A stretch of 64,000 nucleotides of DNA. It comes from Hymenobacter mellowenesis. GTDB taxonomy: Bacteria; Bacteroidota; Bacteroidia; Cytophagales; Hymenobacteraceae. Below, in pieces: positions 6,802 through 15,928 of this stretch; within the stretch, counting starts at the first letter, position 1; every line of letters begins with the position of its first letter. Both the position numbers and the translations under genes were made by a program. The stretch is from contig NZ_JAUQSX010000014.1 in assembly GCF_030581005.1 (NCBI RefSeq), forward strand, positions 1-64,000, given 5' to 3'. The notes below the pieces were generated by a model, which had not been told where the DNA came from, searched no databases, and worked only from the letters and a program-made list of their open reading frames with translations.

Positions 6802-8919
6802 ATGTACCCTTCCGGCTCTGGCTTCCCGCCCGATATTTCCAACCTCGCGCCGAGCTGCGCCGCACCGGGCGGCGCGAGCCGCGTGACGTTTAGCGTCAAC
6901 AAATCCATCAGCGGCGCCGTGCTGAGCGCTGTCATTACCGACGATGCTACGCTCGCGCCGGTTTGGTCGGATGGCTTCGGCTCGACCGTCAACTCGAAAA
7001 GCTTCAGCGTGGACGGGTTGCCCAATGGCGACTATACGCTGACGGCCGACAACGGCGAGGTCGACACGGCGCAGAGCTTCACGGTGAACTGTGCTGCCCC
7101 GACGCCGGCCCTGCTGCTCACGCTGGGCAATATCACGCCGGCAACCGGCGCCGTTGCTGCTGATGGCGCGATTGCCTACACGCTGAGCGGTCCGGCCGTG
7201 CCTATCACGGTCGAACTGAAACGGGCCGGCGCTACGGTGCAAACCCAAACGCGCGCAGTGGGCAGCTTCAGCTTCCCCAATGTAGCGCCCGGCAGTTACG
7301 ACCTGTCGGCTTATACGCAGTCGGGCGAGGTGGCCCCGTTGGTAAATGCCGTAGTGGGCGCAGCGGGCGTCAGCGGCTGTACTGACCCCGAAGCCGACAA
7401 TTACGACCCCAACGCGACGCACGAAGACGGCAGCTGCTTCATCTCGCCCCGGCTGACGCTGGCTGAAGAGCTGCCGGCGTTGGTGGCGAACGGCCGGCCG
7501 GTATGGGTGGAATTCAACAGCGCAGAACTGCCGAACGTGGTGCCGGCTGCGGCCGATGCCTTCATCGATTTGACGGCGCTCAGCGGCCTGGCTGGCGTCG
7601 AATTGGTGGTAAATGGCTACCGGCTGACGTCGGGCCCGGTGCTGCTGGCGACAAACTTCTTCGACGCGCCGAGCTTGGTCGAAGCCCTGCTCGCAATCAA
7701 GCCGCTCGCGGCCGACTACCTCATTCGGCTTTCAAATGATGACGTCGTAAGGCTGACGGCCCGCGCCGAAGGCACGGCCTACAATCTGGACATTACCACC
7801 AGCGACGCGGCGCGCATTGATATTGTCTCGCTGCCCGGCGTGAATCGCTACCGCTCACAGGTGCGCGAGCGTTGGGGCTGCTTTGTGGAAGTCTGGGTTG
7901 GGGCGCCCGACACCAATCCGAGCACCTACGCCGACCTATACGAAGACGCTTATCGCGACCGATACGGCCGGCTCATTGGCGCTTCAGCCAGCGCCGCCGC
8001 GCCGCAGCTCGCGCAGCGGCTTGAAATGAATTACCGCGAAGACAATGCGTATCAGTTTGACATCGCGCCGGCCCTGAAGCAGTTCACCGGGCACGCTTAC
8101 CCGCAAGTTAACGGCAGCTGTCCCGACCGGCTCTGCTCGTTTTTCCTGAAGTTCGGCGAGATGTACGCCGAAGCCGGCAGCATTCGCCGGCAGCGCACGG
8201 CCTACCTGAGCGGCGTTTCGTGGGCGCTCGACGCCGTTGAAATTATGCCCGAAATCGTCGCGGGCCTGCGCCTGCTCACGCGCCGGCCCGGCGTGCGGCG
8301 CGTCCTAGCTGCCTCGAAATGCTTTATTCCGACCCTGGGGAGTGTCGATGTGAACCTCGCGCGCGAAACCTTCGACTTCGCCGCGCAGGACTTGGATTCC
8401 GAAGACATGACGGCGAATCATGGGCCGGTGCAAAGCAACGGAAACGGCTTTCTTGCCGCGCAGTTGCCCGAAGCCCTGCGCATGGTCACGCAGTTTCGGA
8501 CGGTAATCGGCACGCCCAACCCTACGGGCGCAATCACCTTCGAACTGACGGCGCAGGGGCGTGAGCTGACATTTGCCAACGGGCAAGGGGGCTTCGATAC
8601 TTTTCTTTTCGAGGGCATTCGCGAGGAAATAACGAAGCGCAGCACGGCCACCGTCACCACCTCGACCGGCTCGGCGACGCGCAGCGCCGAAATACCCGAA
8701 GCCTTCCGGCTGCATTCGGGCTTGATGACGCGCGCCGAGTTTATCTGGCTGCGGCGCGAGTTGGGCAACTCGCCGAATGCTTGGCTCGAAACGCACGCCG
8801 GGCCGGTGCCGGTCTCGCTGCTCGCTTACACCACTGAAGCCGACGAAGTGCTCGGCACTTATACCGTCGCGGTCGATTTGGAGCCCGAAGATTCCACTAT
8901 TTACGGCGTCAGAAACTAA
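6802..8919 (+). CDS. Large tail-tip or baseplate protein with host-like Ca-binding motif
   Basis: This 705-residue protein starts with two beta-sandwich-like domains (residues about 1-190). The motif GCTDPEADNYDPNAT (about 192-206) is a Cys-rich, acidic repeat common in Bacteroidota surface proteins and possibly calcium-binding. The remaining 490 residues are an unrecognised mixed domain. The next gene starts inside its stop region (8919). Size, position and the single strand direction favour a tail-tip, baseplate or adhesion role. Confidence 0.65.
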   Translation: MYPSGSGFPPDISNLAPSCAAPGGASRVTFSVNKSISGAVLSAVITDDATLAPVWSDGFGSTVNSKSFSVDGLPNGDYTLTADNGEVDTAQSFTVNCAAPTPALLLTLGNITPATGAVAADGAIAYTLSGPAVPITVELKRAGATVQTQTRAVGSFSFPNVAPGSYDLSAYTQSGEVAPLVNAVVGAAGVSGCTDPEADNYDPNATHEDGSCFISPRLTLAEELPALVANGRPVWVEFNSAELPNVVPAAADAFIDLTALSGLAGVELVVNGYRLTSGPVLLATNFFDAPSLVEALLAIKPLAADYLIRLSNDDVVRLTARAEGTAYNLDITTSDAARIDIVSLPGVNRYRSQVRERWGCFVEVWVGAPDTNPSTYADLYEDAYRDRYGRLIGASASAAAPQLAQRLEMNYREDNAYQFDIAPALKQFTGHAYPQVNGSCPDRLCSFFLKFGEMYAEAGSIRRQRTAYLSGVSWALDAVEIMPEIVAGLRLLTRRPGVRRVLAASKCFIPTLGSVDVNLARETFDFAAQDLDSEDMTANHGPVQSNGNGFLAAQLPEALRMVTQFRTVIGTPNPTGAITFELTAQGRELTFANGQGGFDTFLFEGIREEITKRSTATVTTSTGSATRSAEIPEAFRLHSGLMTRAEFIWLRRELGNSPNAWLETHAGPVPVSLLAYTTEADEVLGTYTVAVDLEPEDSTIYGVRN

Positions 8920-11144
8920 TGCGCGCGCTTTCTCTTTCTTTTTTCGGGCTTCAGGCTGACTTGCCCACCGTCACGAAGGGGCTAATTCGACTGACGCAGG
9001 CCCGCGCGGCGCTCGCCGAGCTCAGCGGCCGCAACGGGGAATTTAGTTGGCCGATAACCTTGCCCCCAACCCGCAACAATGCGCGGATTTTTGGCGTCTC
9101 GGCGCTGCATTCGTTGGGGCTCGACAAGTTTACGACCGTCGATTTTCCTTTCGAGCTGCGCTGCGCGGGCGAAATCTTTACCGGCACCTTCCGGCTGACG
9201 TCGATGCGGGCCGGCTATACCGGCAACCTCATCGGTACGGCGTATTCATGCCCGGCCGAAATCGGCGATAAGAAGCTGACCGACCTGAAGCTCGCCCCGG
9301 TCGCTTACGACGGCTCGCAGCTCGAATCGATTCTCGCGCTCGACTGCGACGGCTCCGACATTCAGTTTCCCTTGCTCAGCTTCGGCAATTTCTACGCCCC
9401 GCCCCGCCCCGTCACGCAGCTCGACGGCACCGAAAAAGACGAAAGCCTGCCGGCTCAGGCGCTCATCGACTACCCGCTGAGCGTCGATGACTACGCGCCG
9501 TCTGTGTATTACCGCAACGTGCTTCAGCAGATATTTACCGATATTGGCTGGACACTGACGGGCCGCGTGCTCGATGAGCAGCTTTGGCGCGAGACCGTCA
9601 TCGCCCCGGCCGGCAGCCGGCCGGAAAGCGCTTGGCCCTGGGGCACGCTGCTCAGGGCCGAAGCGCAGCAGTCGGCCGCTATCCTGGGGCAATATTGCTA
9701 CTATGGCGCCGGCACCGGCAACGGCTATACGAATACGGCCGTCGGCTTTGCCAACCCCGGCGAGGCGGGCAACATCAACGGGCACGACATGGCCGGCGAG
9801 GTGGCCTTTCTGCCCGTCAGCACGCCGGTCGCGCTGTCGGGCGGCACCCGCGCGCTAGACACGACCGCAGCGACGTACATCGCCCCGCGCGCCGGGCTCT
9901 ATTCGTTCGAAGCGAGCTGCTCAATCGCGTCAGGTCATCAGTTGGTGCAAAGCGTGGCCGGTGCCCTGGCGACGCCGACGATGCGCGCCGACTTCTCGAA
10001 AATCCTGCTCTGCCTCTTCATTCGGCGCGGGGGCGAAAGCTTCGACGCGAGCTGCCTGCGGCACGGTGCCGTAGTTGACCCGCTGCAAATTCCCGACTTC
10101 GTGAACCTCGCCGGCTCTTTCGACGGCGCCGGCAACATCGGCGGGCAGTCGTTCGACCTGGCTGCCGATGACGTTTATCTCGATGCCGGCGACTCGCTTC
10201 AATTCTGCGTCATGGTGCGCCGGCAGCTCATCGACGCGCCCGAAAACCGCAGCTACCTCGCCCGGCGCGAGTTTGTGCTCAACTTCAGCGCTGCGCGCTT
10301 TGCCTGCACAGCAGCCGAAGGCGAGACGCTGCTCAGTCCAGCGCTCTTTTTACCGCCTCTGGCTCAGCGCGACGTGATTCGCGACTTTATGCTTCGCACC
10401 GATACCGTCGCCCTGGCTGACGCCGGCCGGCGCACGGTCGCGCTGCTGACGCGCGATGAGCTGCGCAAGGCTGCCGGCAAGCCGCTCGACCTGACGCACC
10501 TCATCGACCCGCAACTTATGGAGTACACGCCGGCAGCCGGGGCCGGCGTGGGCGCCGTCGTGTTTGGCTCGGCGCAAAACAGCGAAGAGCCGCTTCCCGC
10601 TGGCCTGTCCGACGTGGTTCGGATTATCGTCGGGCCCGGCGCGACTGAGCAGCGCATCGACTCGCTTTTCGCGCCGGTCGCGCTGCGCTCCTACCTGATA
10701 CCGCAGCCCGGCACCGTGCCGGCGCGCGCGGCCGTGCCGACGATGAGCACGGCCGACGTACTCGCGCAGCCCCTGGCTGAAGTCGCGCCCGACGTTTCAG
10801 GTCAGGCGCCGCGCCTGCTGCGTCATCTCGGCGTGCTCGACGGCGTGACGGTGCCCTTCCAAACCCGGCGCGTCAGCTTGGCTCGCGCCGAGTGGGCCGA
10901 CGCCCTGCGCTTCGACGGCCCGGCCGGCGCCGTCGCGACCTACTACCCGGCCACCGTCGCGCGCCTGCTCAGGGGGCACGTCGGGAAGGCGCCCGTCAGC
11001 CTGACGCCGGCCCTTTACCGCGCGCTCACGCCCGGCCGGGGCGTCATCATTGCCGGCGCCGAGTACGCCGTCGAGACCGTCAGCGGCTTCGACATCGCCG
11101 ATGAAGCGGCTGAAACGACCCTTGAATTAATTCGTGAGATGTAA
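8919..11144 (+). CDS. Large tail protein, last gene of the left block
   Basis: This 741-residue protein is translationally coupled to the previous gene. It starts like a baseplate hub or tail-associated protein (SFFGLQADLPTVTKG) and has a long beta-rich body. There is no obvious lysozyme or peptidase motif. Its end marks a sharp fall in GC content: the next gene is AT-rich cargo. The assignment as a tail-tip component is contextual. Confidence 0.65.
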   Translation: MRALSLSFFGLQADLPTVTKGLIRLTQARAALAELSGRNGEFSWPITLPPTRNNARIFGVSALHSLGLDKFTTVDFPFELRCAGEIFTGTFRLTSMRAGYTGNLIGTAYSCPAEIGDKKLTDLKLAPVAYDGSQLESILALDCDGSDIQFPLLSFGNFYAPPRPVTQLDGTEKDESLPAQALIDYPLSVDDYAPSVYYRNVLQQIFTDIGWTLTGRVLDEQLWRETVIAPAGSRPESAWPWGTLLRAEAQQSAAILGQYCYYGAGTGNGYTNTAVGFANPGEAGNINGHDMAGEVAFLPVSTPVALSGGTRALDTTAATYIAPRAGLYSFEASCSIASGHQLVQSVAGALATPTMRADFSKILLCLFIRRGGESFDASCLRHGAVVDPLQIPDFVNLAGSFDGAGNIGGQSFDLAADDVYLDAGDSLQFCVMVRRQLIDAPENRSYLARREFVLNFSAARFACTAAEGETLLSPALFLPPLAQRDVIRDFMLRTDTVALADAGRRTVALLTRDELRKAAGKPLDLTHLIDPQLMEYTPAAGAGVGAVVFGSAQNSEEPLPAGLSDVVRIIVGPGATEQRIDSLFAPVALRSYLIPQPGTVPARAAVPTMSTADVLAQPLAEVAPDVSGQAPRLLRHLGVLDGVTVPFQTRRVSLARAEWADALRFDGPAGAVATYYPATVARLLRGHVGKAPVSLTPALYRALTPGRGVIIAGAEYAVETVSGFDIADEAAETTLELIREM

Positions 11145-11241
11145 CGCATTGCTAATAAATACGATACGAAATTGCAAACAAAAAAGGACGATTTAGCATT
11201 AATTTACTGCTTTATTACTCTCCGGCAAAACAAAAAATGAA

Positions 11242-13278
11242 ATGAAAATTACTCTAAATACTAAGTTTAAATCATTAAGCCCTTTCCAAAGCGAAGAGTT
11301 GAGTGATTTTACAATCATAACTGGCAAAAACGGCAGTGGCAAATCACAACTGGTTGAGCTTATATCACCTTTTGACAATATTCAGCGACAACAAAACCCT
11401 GGAGGCATTAAGGCACAAATTCAGCCACCAGTGACAAGAGTTCAAGTCGAAGGCATAGTAAAGGATTCAGGCATGGTCTTAAATCATCAGGACTGGCTAA
11501 ATATTATTGCTCCGAAGGCACAAGCATTCCTTCAACTTCAACCACAAGTAAGAGCGCTCTATAAATACATTGGAGACCATGATTTAAAGTTTAAAGACAG
11601 ACTCCCATTATCAACCAAACCTCAATATATCAAGCTACTTCTTGATGCTGGCGATGTAATGAAAATCCAAATTCCTCATTTGGGTAATGTGATAAGCAGG
11701 GTTCGCAGCATCAATAACAATCAACCACTTTTTGAAAGCAGTATTACACAAATCGAAAACACTGTTTTTCAATCTGTCAAAACAGAGCGGAATCCGTGGA
11801 TTTTTCAACTTGTGAGCTATATGTGTAAAATTACTGGCAAAAAACTTGACGACATCACACAGGCTGATTTTTTTAAATATCCTATCCCTGAATACATTCT
11901 TGATTCAAACGAATTATTCGAATCAAAAATGGATATGGTATTCTATAGCTATGCTAAGAGAAGGGACACAAATGCAAGAGCGTTTTTCGCAAAAAAAGAG
12001 TATGGCGAGACAAACAAATCTATTTCAGACAAAGATTTTGTTACCACTTTTACCCCACCGTGGACGTTGATTAATCAACTTCTCAATACTCACGATATCG
12101 ATTTCAATTTCACAGGAATTGAAAGGGCAGATTTTTCATCTGATGTCCAAGTAGAATTTCAACTAAAGAAAAAGACTACAAATGAAATAATTACATTATC
12201 CTCACTTTCTTCAGGAGAAAAAATAATTATTGGCCTTATTATTAAGTTATTCACTAGCGAGTATTATGGGAGTAATTTGGCGTTTCCAGAGTTATTCATC
12301 CTTGATGAGCCAGATGCACACCTGCACCCAGAAATGTCCAAACTATTATTAGATGTATTGGAGAAAACCTTTGTTAACAAATATGGCATAAAGGTCATTA
12401 TTACTACGCATAGCCCTTCAACAATAGCATTGGCTGATGAAAAGCACATATATCAGCTGAAAAACGGCGTAAACAGTTCTCTGAAGAAAATATCCAAAGA
12501 TGAGGCGTTACAAATTTTAACAGGTTTTATTCCTACCCTTAGTATCGATTACAAGAACCATAGACAGGTATTTGTTGAGAGCCCTACAGACGTTACGTAT
12601 TATCAGACTTTGCACAACAAGCGTGCTCAGGAAATAGCGCCTATTCATAAACTATACTTCATCTCAAATTCGCTTGGCAAGGGCAATTGTGACCAAGTGT
12701 ATGAAATCGTAAAACAACTTAGACATTCAGGCAGCAATACAGCTTACGGCATTGTTGATTGGGACCTTAAGAATGAAGCAACAGACCATGTAGAGGTGCA
12801 TGGAGCAGGAGAGCGGTATAGTGTTGAGAATTTTTTACTTGACCCTATTTACGTAATATGCTTATTGATTAATAATAACGCCGATGGCATACTAAATGAT
12901 ATTGGGATTGATAATACCTATAATCAATATTCAATAGGCAACGAACAAACAGACCAAATTCAAAAATTTGTTGAGTATTTCTTCATGAAGTTTGAAGGTC
13001 GTTTTCGTGTTTACAAATACGAATCTAAAAAACTGCCTATCGAATACCTAAATGGAAAGGTAATCGAAATACCTGAATGGTATTTAAAAATGCAGGGTCA
13101 CGAGATTGTCGCCAAAATAAAAGAGGTTTTTCCCGCACTGGGAAAAATACCTGCTTATAAAAACGAAGGAATAGTGCAGCACGATTTAACCATTATAATG
13201 GCAAAGTCTTACCCATTTGTTCCGTTGACTTCAGTAAGCTTAATTGATAAATTAACAGGAACGTCGGCTAAGCGCTAA
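11242..13278 (+). CDS. AAA ATPase with C-terminal TOPRIM/DUF4435-like domain, probable defence protein
   Basis: This 678-residue protein has an ABC/SMC-like ATPase domain: Walker A GKNGSGKS (residues 28-35), a LSSGEK signature (about 325), Walker B LFILDEPDAHLHP (about 350-362) and a TTHSPS switch (about 388). A second domain starts near residue 440 with VFVESPTDVTYY, followed by GIVDWD (about 503) and ERYSVENFLLDP. Its acidic residues fit a TOPRIM-like nuclease of the OLD or DUF4435 type. Related ATPase-nuclease proteins (OLD, PARIS) abort phage infection. The gene is much more AT-rich than its phage neighbours, so it is recent cargo. Confidence 0.8.
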   Translation: MKITLNTKFKSLSPFQSEELSDFTIITGKNGSGKSQLVELISPFDNIQRQQNPGGIKAQIQPPVTRVQVEGIVKDSGMVLNHQDWLNIIAPKAQAFLQLQPQVRALYKYIGDHDLKFKDRLPLSTKPQYIKLLLDAGDVMKIQIPHLGNVISRVRSINNNQPLFESSITQIENTVFQSVKTERNPWIFQLVSYMCKITGKKLDDITQADFFKYPIPEYILDSNELFESKMDMVFYSYAKRRDTNARAFFAKKEYGETNKSISDKDFVTTFTPPWTLINQLLNTHDIDFNFTGIERADFSSDVQVEFQLKKKTTNEIITLSSLSSGEKIIIGLIIKLFTSEYYGSNLAFPELFILDEPDAHLHPEMSKLLLDVLEKTFVNKYGIKVIITTHSPSTIALADEKHIYQLKNGVNSSLKKISKDEALQILTGFIPTLSIDYKNHRQVFVESPTDVTYYQTLHNKRAQEIAPIHKLYFISNSLGKGNCDQVYEIVKQLRHSGSNTAYGIVDWDLKNEATDHVEVHGAGERYSVENFLLDPIYVICLLINNNADGILNDIGIDNTYNQYSIGNEQTDQIQKFVEYFFMKFEGRFRVYKYESKKLPIEYLNGKVIEIPEWYLKMQGHEIVAKIKEVFPALGKIPAYKNEGIVQHDLTIIMAKSYPFVPLTSVSLIDKLTGTSAKR

Positions 13279-13308
13279 ACTAAGTAGGCACCTTTTGAGC
13301 TTTCCAAC

Positions 13309-13344
13309 TAAAAAGCCCCGACCAATGAGGCCGGGGCTTTTTTA
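13309..13344. terminator. Bidirectional terminator between convergent genes
   Basis: AAAAGCCCCG and CCGGGGCTTTTTT form a strong stem with A and T runs on either side. It serves the ATPase gene and the opposing small acidic gene. Confidence 0.85.
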
Positions 13345-13521
13345 CTTCTGGCTTCGGGCCCGCCATTCTTGACTACCCTCGTCGCCTCCATCCTCAAAGG
13401 CGTCATCGTATTCGGCCTGCGGCCCCTCGTCAAAATCGGGTTGCCCCTCGTCGGCATAGTCTACATCTTGCGCCTCGTCAAAGTCGGGCAGCTCTTCTCG
13501 GTCTAGTTTTACGGTTGCCAT
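13342..13521 (-). CDS. Small acidic protein
   Basis: This protein has 59 residues from ATG 13521 (an in-frame ATG at 13533 would add 4). It is very acidic, with repeated Asp-Glu-Tyr-Phe stretches (LPDFDEAQDVDYADEG, QPDFDEGPQAEYDDAFEDG) and a basic C-terminus. Low complexity and charge suggest a DNA-mimic, chaperone-like or antirestriction-type protein, but this is only a possibility. It is GC-rich, unlike the defence genes on both sides, so it looks like original phage sequence left between two insertions. Confidence 0.6.
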   Translation of the reverse strand: MATVKLDREELPDFDEAQDVDYADEGQPDFDEGPQAEYDDAFEDGGDEGSQEWRARSQK

Positions 13522-13577
13522 AGTAGGTAGCATTTGAGATTTATGCTAAGATAACTAGTGCTAACGTGAATGGCAAG

Positions 13578-13850
13578 GAAAGAGCGGGGCGACTCAGCTA
13601 ATCGCTGTTCGGATGCTTCAGCAGCGGCGCTCACCACGTCGGCCGACTGCTCGGCAGCATCGACCGGCATGAAGAGCACGGCGAGCAGGTGAGGCGCGCT
13701 GAGCACCGGGGCCGCAGCATTCTCGCGAATGAAGTCGAGCAGCGCTTCGAGCTGACCGGCGTCGAATAATAGCCGATACACAGCGCGGCTTAGCTTATAT
13801 TGGCAGTGAATAAGCGCAATCTGCCGTGCGCAGAATGCAACCCCGCTTTT
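13578..13850 (-). pseudogene. Truncated phage gene beside the NACHT insertion
   Basis: On the minus strand this GC-rich stretch reads as sensible protein (RLLFDAGQLEALLDFIRENA, then VLSAPHLLAVLFMPVDAAEQ). Read leftward, its beginning is cut exactly where the AT-rich NACHT gene starts on the other strand; upstream codons lie inside that gene and have a different composition. No good ATG remains. It is probably the C-terminal part of a gene broken by cargo insertion; a short gene with an alternative start is the alternative. Confidence 0.35.
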
Positions 13851-13851
13851 T

Positions 13852-15831
13852 ATGGATATTAATTTGACTTCGGCCAAAGACCTGCTTGCAAGCACAAAAC
13901 CACTAGTTGACCCCATTCTTGCGGTCTTGTTAGCGCCTAAGATAAAAGCAATAGAAGGCTTCCTGCGCAAGAGAGGAATAGACAAAAAGCTTTCTGAAGC
14001 GGCAATTGAAGAGAGTTTTCGCGCTTACTTAACTAGGGCTTACCAAAAGTTTTGCATTATGAATATTCTGGTTTTCCCAAACCAGCAAATCATAATTAAA
14101 GATATTTATCAGCCATTGACGCTAGTTTCAAACAAAGACCATCGGTCATTCAAAATCAATGCGTTTGAGCGAGGCTATATAGAGCCATACGAACGCATAT
14201 TGCTGTCTGATACTGCTGGCATGGGTAAATCCACTTTGATGAAATGGATTGGCGCCTCGATTATTGAACAAAATTTGTCAATACCGATTTTAATAGAATT
14301 AAAAAGGTTGGGCGATAAGCATAAAGTCATCGATGAAATTTGCACTCAACTAGGGGATATTTTTGGGGATTTTGATAAAGAGGTTATCGCGCACCTAATA
14401 AATCAAGGAGAATTCACTTTCCTGTTAGACGGTTTTGATGAAGTTCGTAATGAATATAGAGGGGCAGTTATTGAGGACATAAAGGATTTTATTCAAAAGT
14501 CCGGAAATAATTGGTATATACTAACTTCTCGGCCAGAGTCTGCATTAACTGCATTTGGAGATTTTCAAGTGTTTAATATTAGGCCTTTAACGCCTGATGA
14601 GTCATATCAACTAATTAAGAAGTACGATGGCGTAAATCTTAATAAGGTAGGTGACCAACTCATTAGAGATATCAAAGGCAAGCTTGCCCAAGTGAGAGAG
14701 TTTCTGGTCAATCCTTTCTTGGTTTCGTTATTATATAAAACATATACCTATAATAAAGATATTCCTTCAAAAAAAACAACTTTTTACGAAGAGGTTTACG
14801 GTGCACTTTATAAGCATCACGATTTGTCAAAGGATGGTTTTAAGAGGAATAAAAAGTCGGGCTTAGATTTTCAAGACTTCAGAGCTGTTGTTAATCAGCT
14901 TGCTTTTGATACAGCAAAAGCAGGAGAAGTTGAGTACTCAGAACAAGAGCTAATAAAGTTGCTTGATGATGTTAGGCCAAAATGCGCAGGCATAACTTTT
15001 AAAAGCAGTGATTTTGCTGAGGACATTGAGCTAAACGTCCCTTTGTTCAACCGTGAAGGGAATGTATTAAAATGGGCACATAAGTCCTTACAAGATTTTT
15101 TTGCAGCTTCTTATATTAGTGCTTCGGCTAAAAAAGAAACTATTGTAGAGCTTATATACAAGTCGCAGAGAAGTAATTATCTTAATATAATCGATTTTTT
15201 GTTTGAAATGGAATATAAGTTAGTACGTAATATTATACTTTACGAAATCGCTCAGTCGTTTATTGACTTTTGTGATAACTCTTTCAAGAATTTGTCCGGT
15301 ATATCGCGGGATTTAATTCGAAAAAGACAAGAAATAGCTTTTGATGTTTCTTCTGCATTCATTCGAGTTGATAATGAAGACCTTTTTGCCGATGATAATC
15401 ATTTGAGTCTGAAAGAACGATTGCACATTAAAAGGAACGAGCGTTTATTTGGATACAATTTGGCCTCAAATCCAGAATCAAATGACCAATCTCTGCATGC
15501 ATCGGGAATGTCTTTTAGGCACGAAGTAATTAATATCCTTTTTAAAAAAGGTCTAAGTATCGTAAAACCATTATCTCTGGCAAAACAGCCAGTAGATGAG
15601 ATACTTTATTCCATCCCTTTGGATACAGCTTTTGTGTTTGATGAAAGAAAAGAAAATCCATTGAATGAGCGCAAGCAGTTCAGTGATTTCACTGATTTAC
15701 TTAAAAACGACAGAAGAATAACAGGCAGCGATTTGTGTCTACTTGATTATGATGCTTGCGTTCAACTGGTTAAATTAGTTGATGAAAGCAAAGCTTATGA
15801 AGAAGAAAAAAGTGAACTTGATGGGTTGTAA
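13852..15831 (+). CDS. NACHT-domain NTPase, probable anti-phage protein
   Basis: This 659-residue protein has an N-terminal helical part with PILAVLLAPKIKAIEGFL. A NACHT NTPase domain follows: Walker A DTAGMGKST (residues about 121-129), Walker B FTFLLDGFDEV (about 189-199) and the sensor-like YILTSRPE (about 222). The C-terminal half is helical with no visible leucine-rich repeats. Bacterial NACHT proteins are NLR-like defence ATPases that sense phage and trigger cell death or growth arrest. The gene is strongly AT-rich and follows the ATPase/TOPRIM gene, together forming a defence island in the prophage. Confidence 0.85.
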   Translation: MDINLTSAKDLLASTKPLVDPILAVLLAPKIKAIEGFLRKRGIDKKLSEAAIEESFRAYLTRAYQKFCIMNILVFPNQQIIIKDIYQPLTLVSNKDHRSFKINAFERGYIEPYERILLSDTAGMGKSTLMKWIGASIIEQNLSIPILIELKRLGDKHKVIDEICTQLGDIFGDFDKEVIAHLINQGEFTFLLDGFDEVRNEYRGAVIEDIKDFIQKSGNNWYILTSRPESALTAFGDFQVFNIRPLTPDESYQLIKKYDGVNLNKVGDQLIRDIKGKLAQVREFLVNPFLVSLLYKTYTYNKDIPSKKTTFYEEVYGALYKHHDLSKDGFKRNKKSGLDFQDFRAVVNQLAFDTAKAGEVEYSEQELIKLLDDVRPKCAGITFKSSDFAEDIELNVPLFNREGNVLKWAHKSLQDFFAASYISASAKKETIVELIYKSQRSNYLNIIDFLFEMEYKLVRNIILYEIAQSFIDFCDNSFKNLSGISRDLIRKRQEIAFDVSSAFIRVDNEDLFADDNHLSLKERLHIKRNERLFGYNLASNPESNDQSLHASGMSFRHEVINILFKKGLSIVKPLSLAKQPVDEILYSIPLDTAFVFDERKENPLNERKQFSDFTDLLKNDRRITGSDLCLLDYDACVQLVKLVDESKAYEEEKSELDGL

Positions 15832-15871
15832 CTTACAATCGATTGAATCATAAGAATAGCTGCCAATTTAC

Positions 15872-15910
15872 GAAAAAGCCCCGACTCATTCGAAGGCCGG
15901 GGCTTTTTCG
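15872..15910. terminator. Terminator between the NACHT gene and a convergent gene
   Basis: AAAAAGCCCC pairs with GGGGCTTTTT around a short inner stem. It closely resembles the terminator at 13309-13344, so both ends of the NACHT-containing insert carry similar hairpins. Confidence 0.8.
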
Positions 15911-15928
15911 GTGGCAAGGCAAGCAACT

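Noticed and set aside
13509..13985. Full 158-codon leftward ORF across the NACHT gene start
   Set aside because: Its first 45 codons lie in AT-rich NACHT coding sequence and look unlike protein; only the GC-rich part was kept, as a probable remnant.
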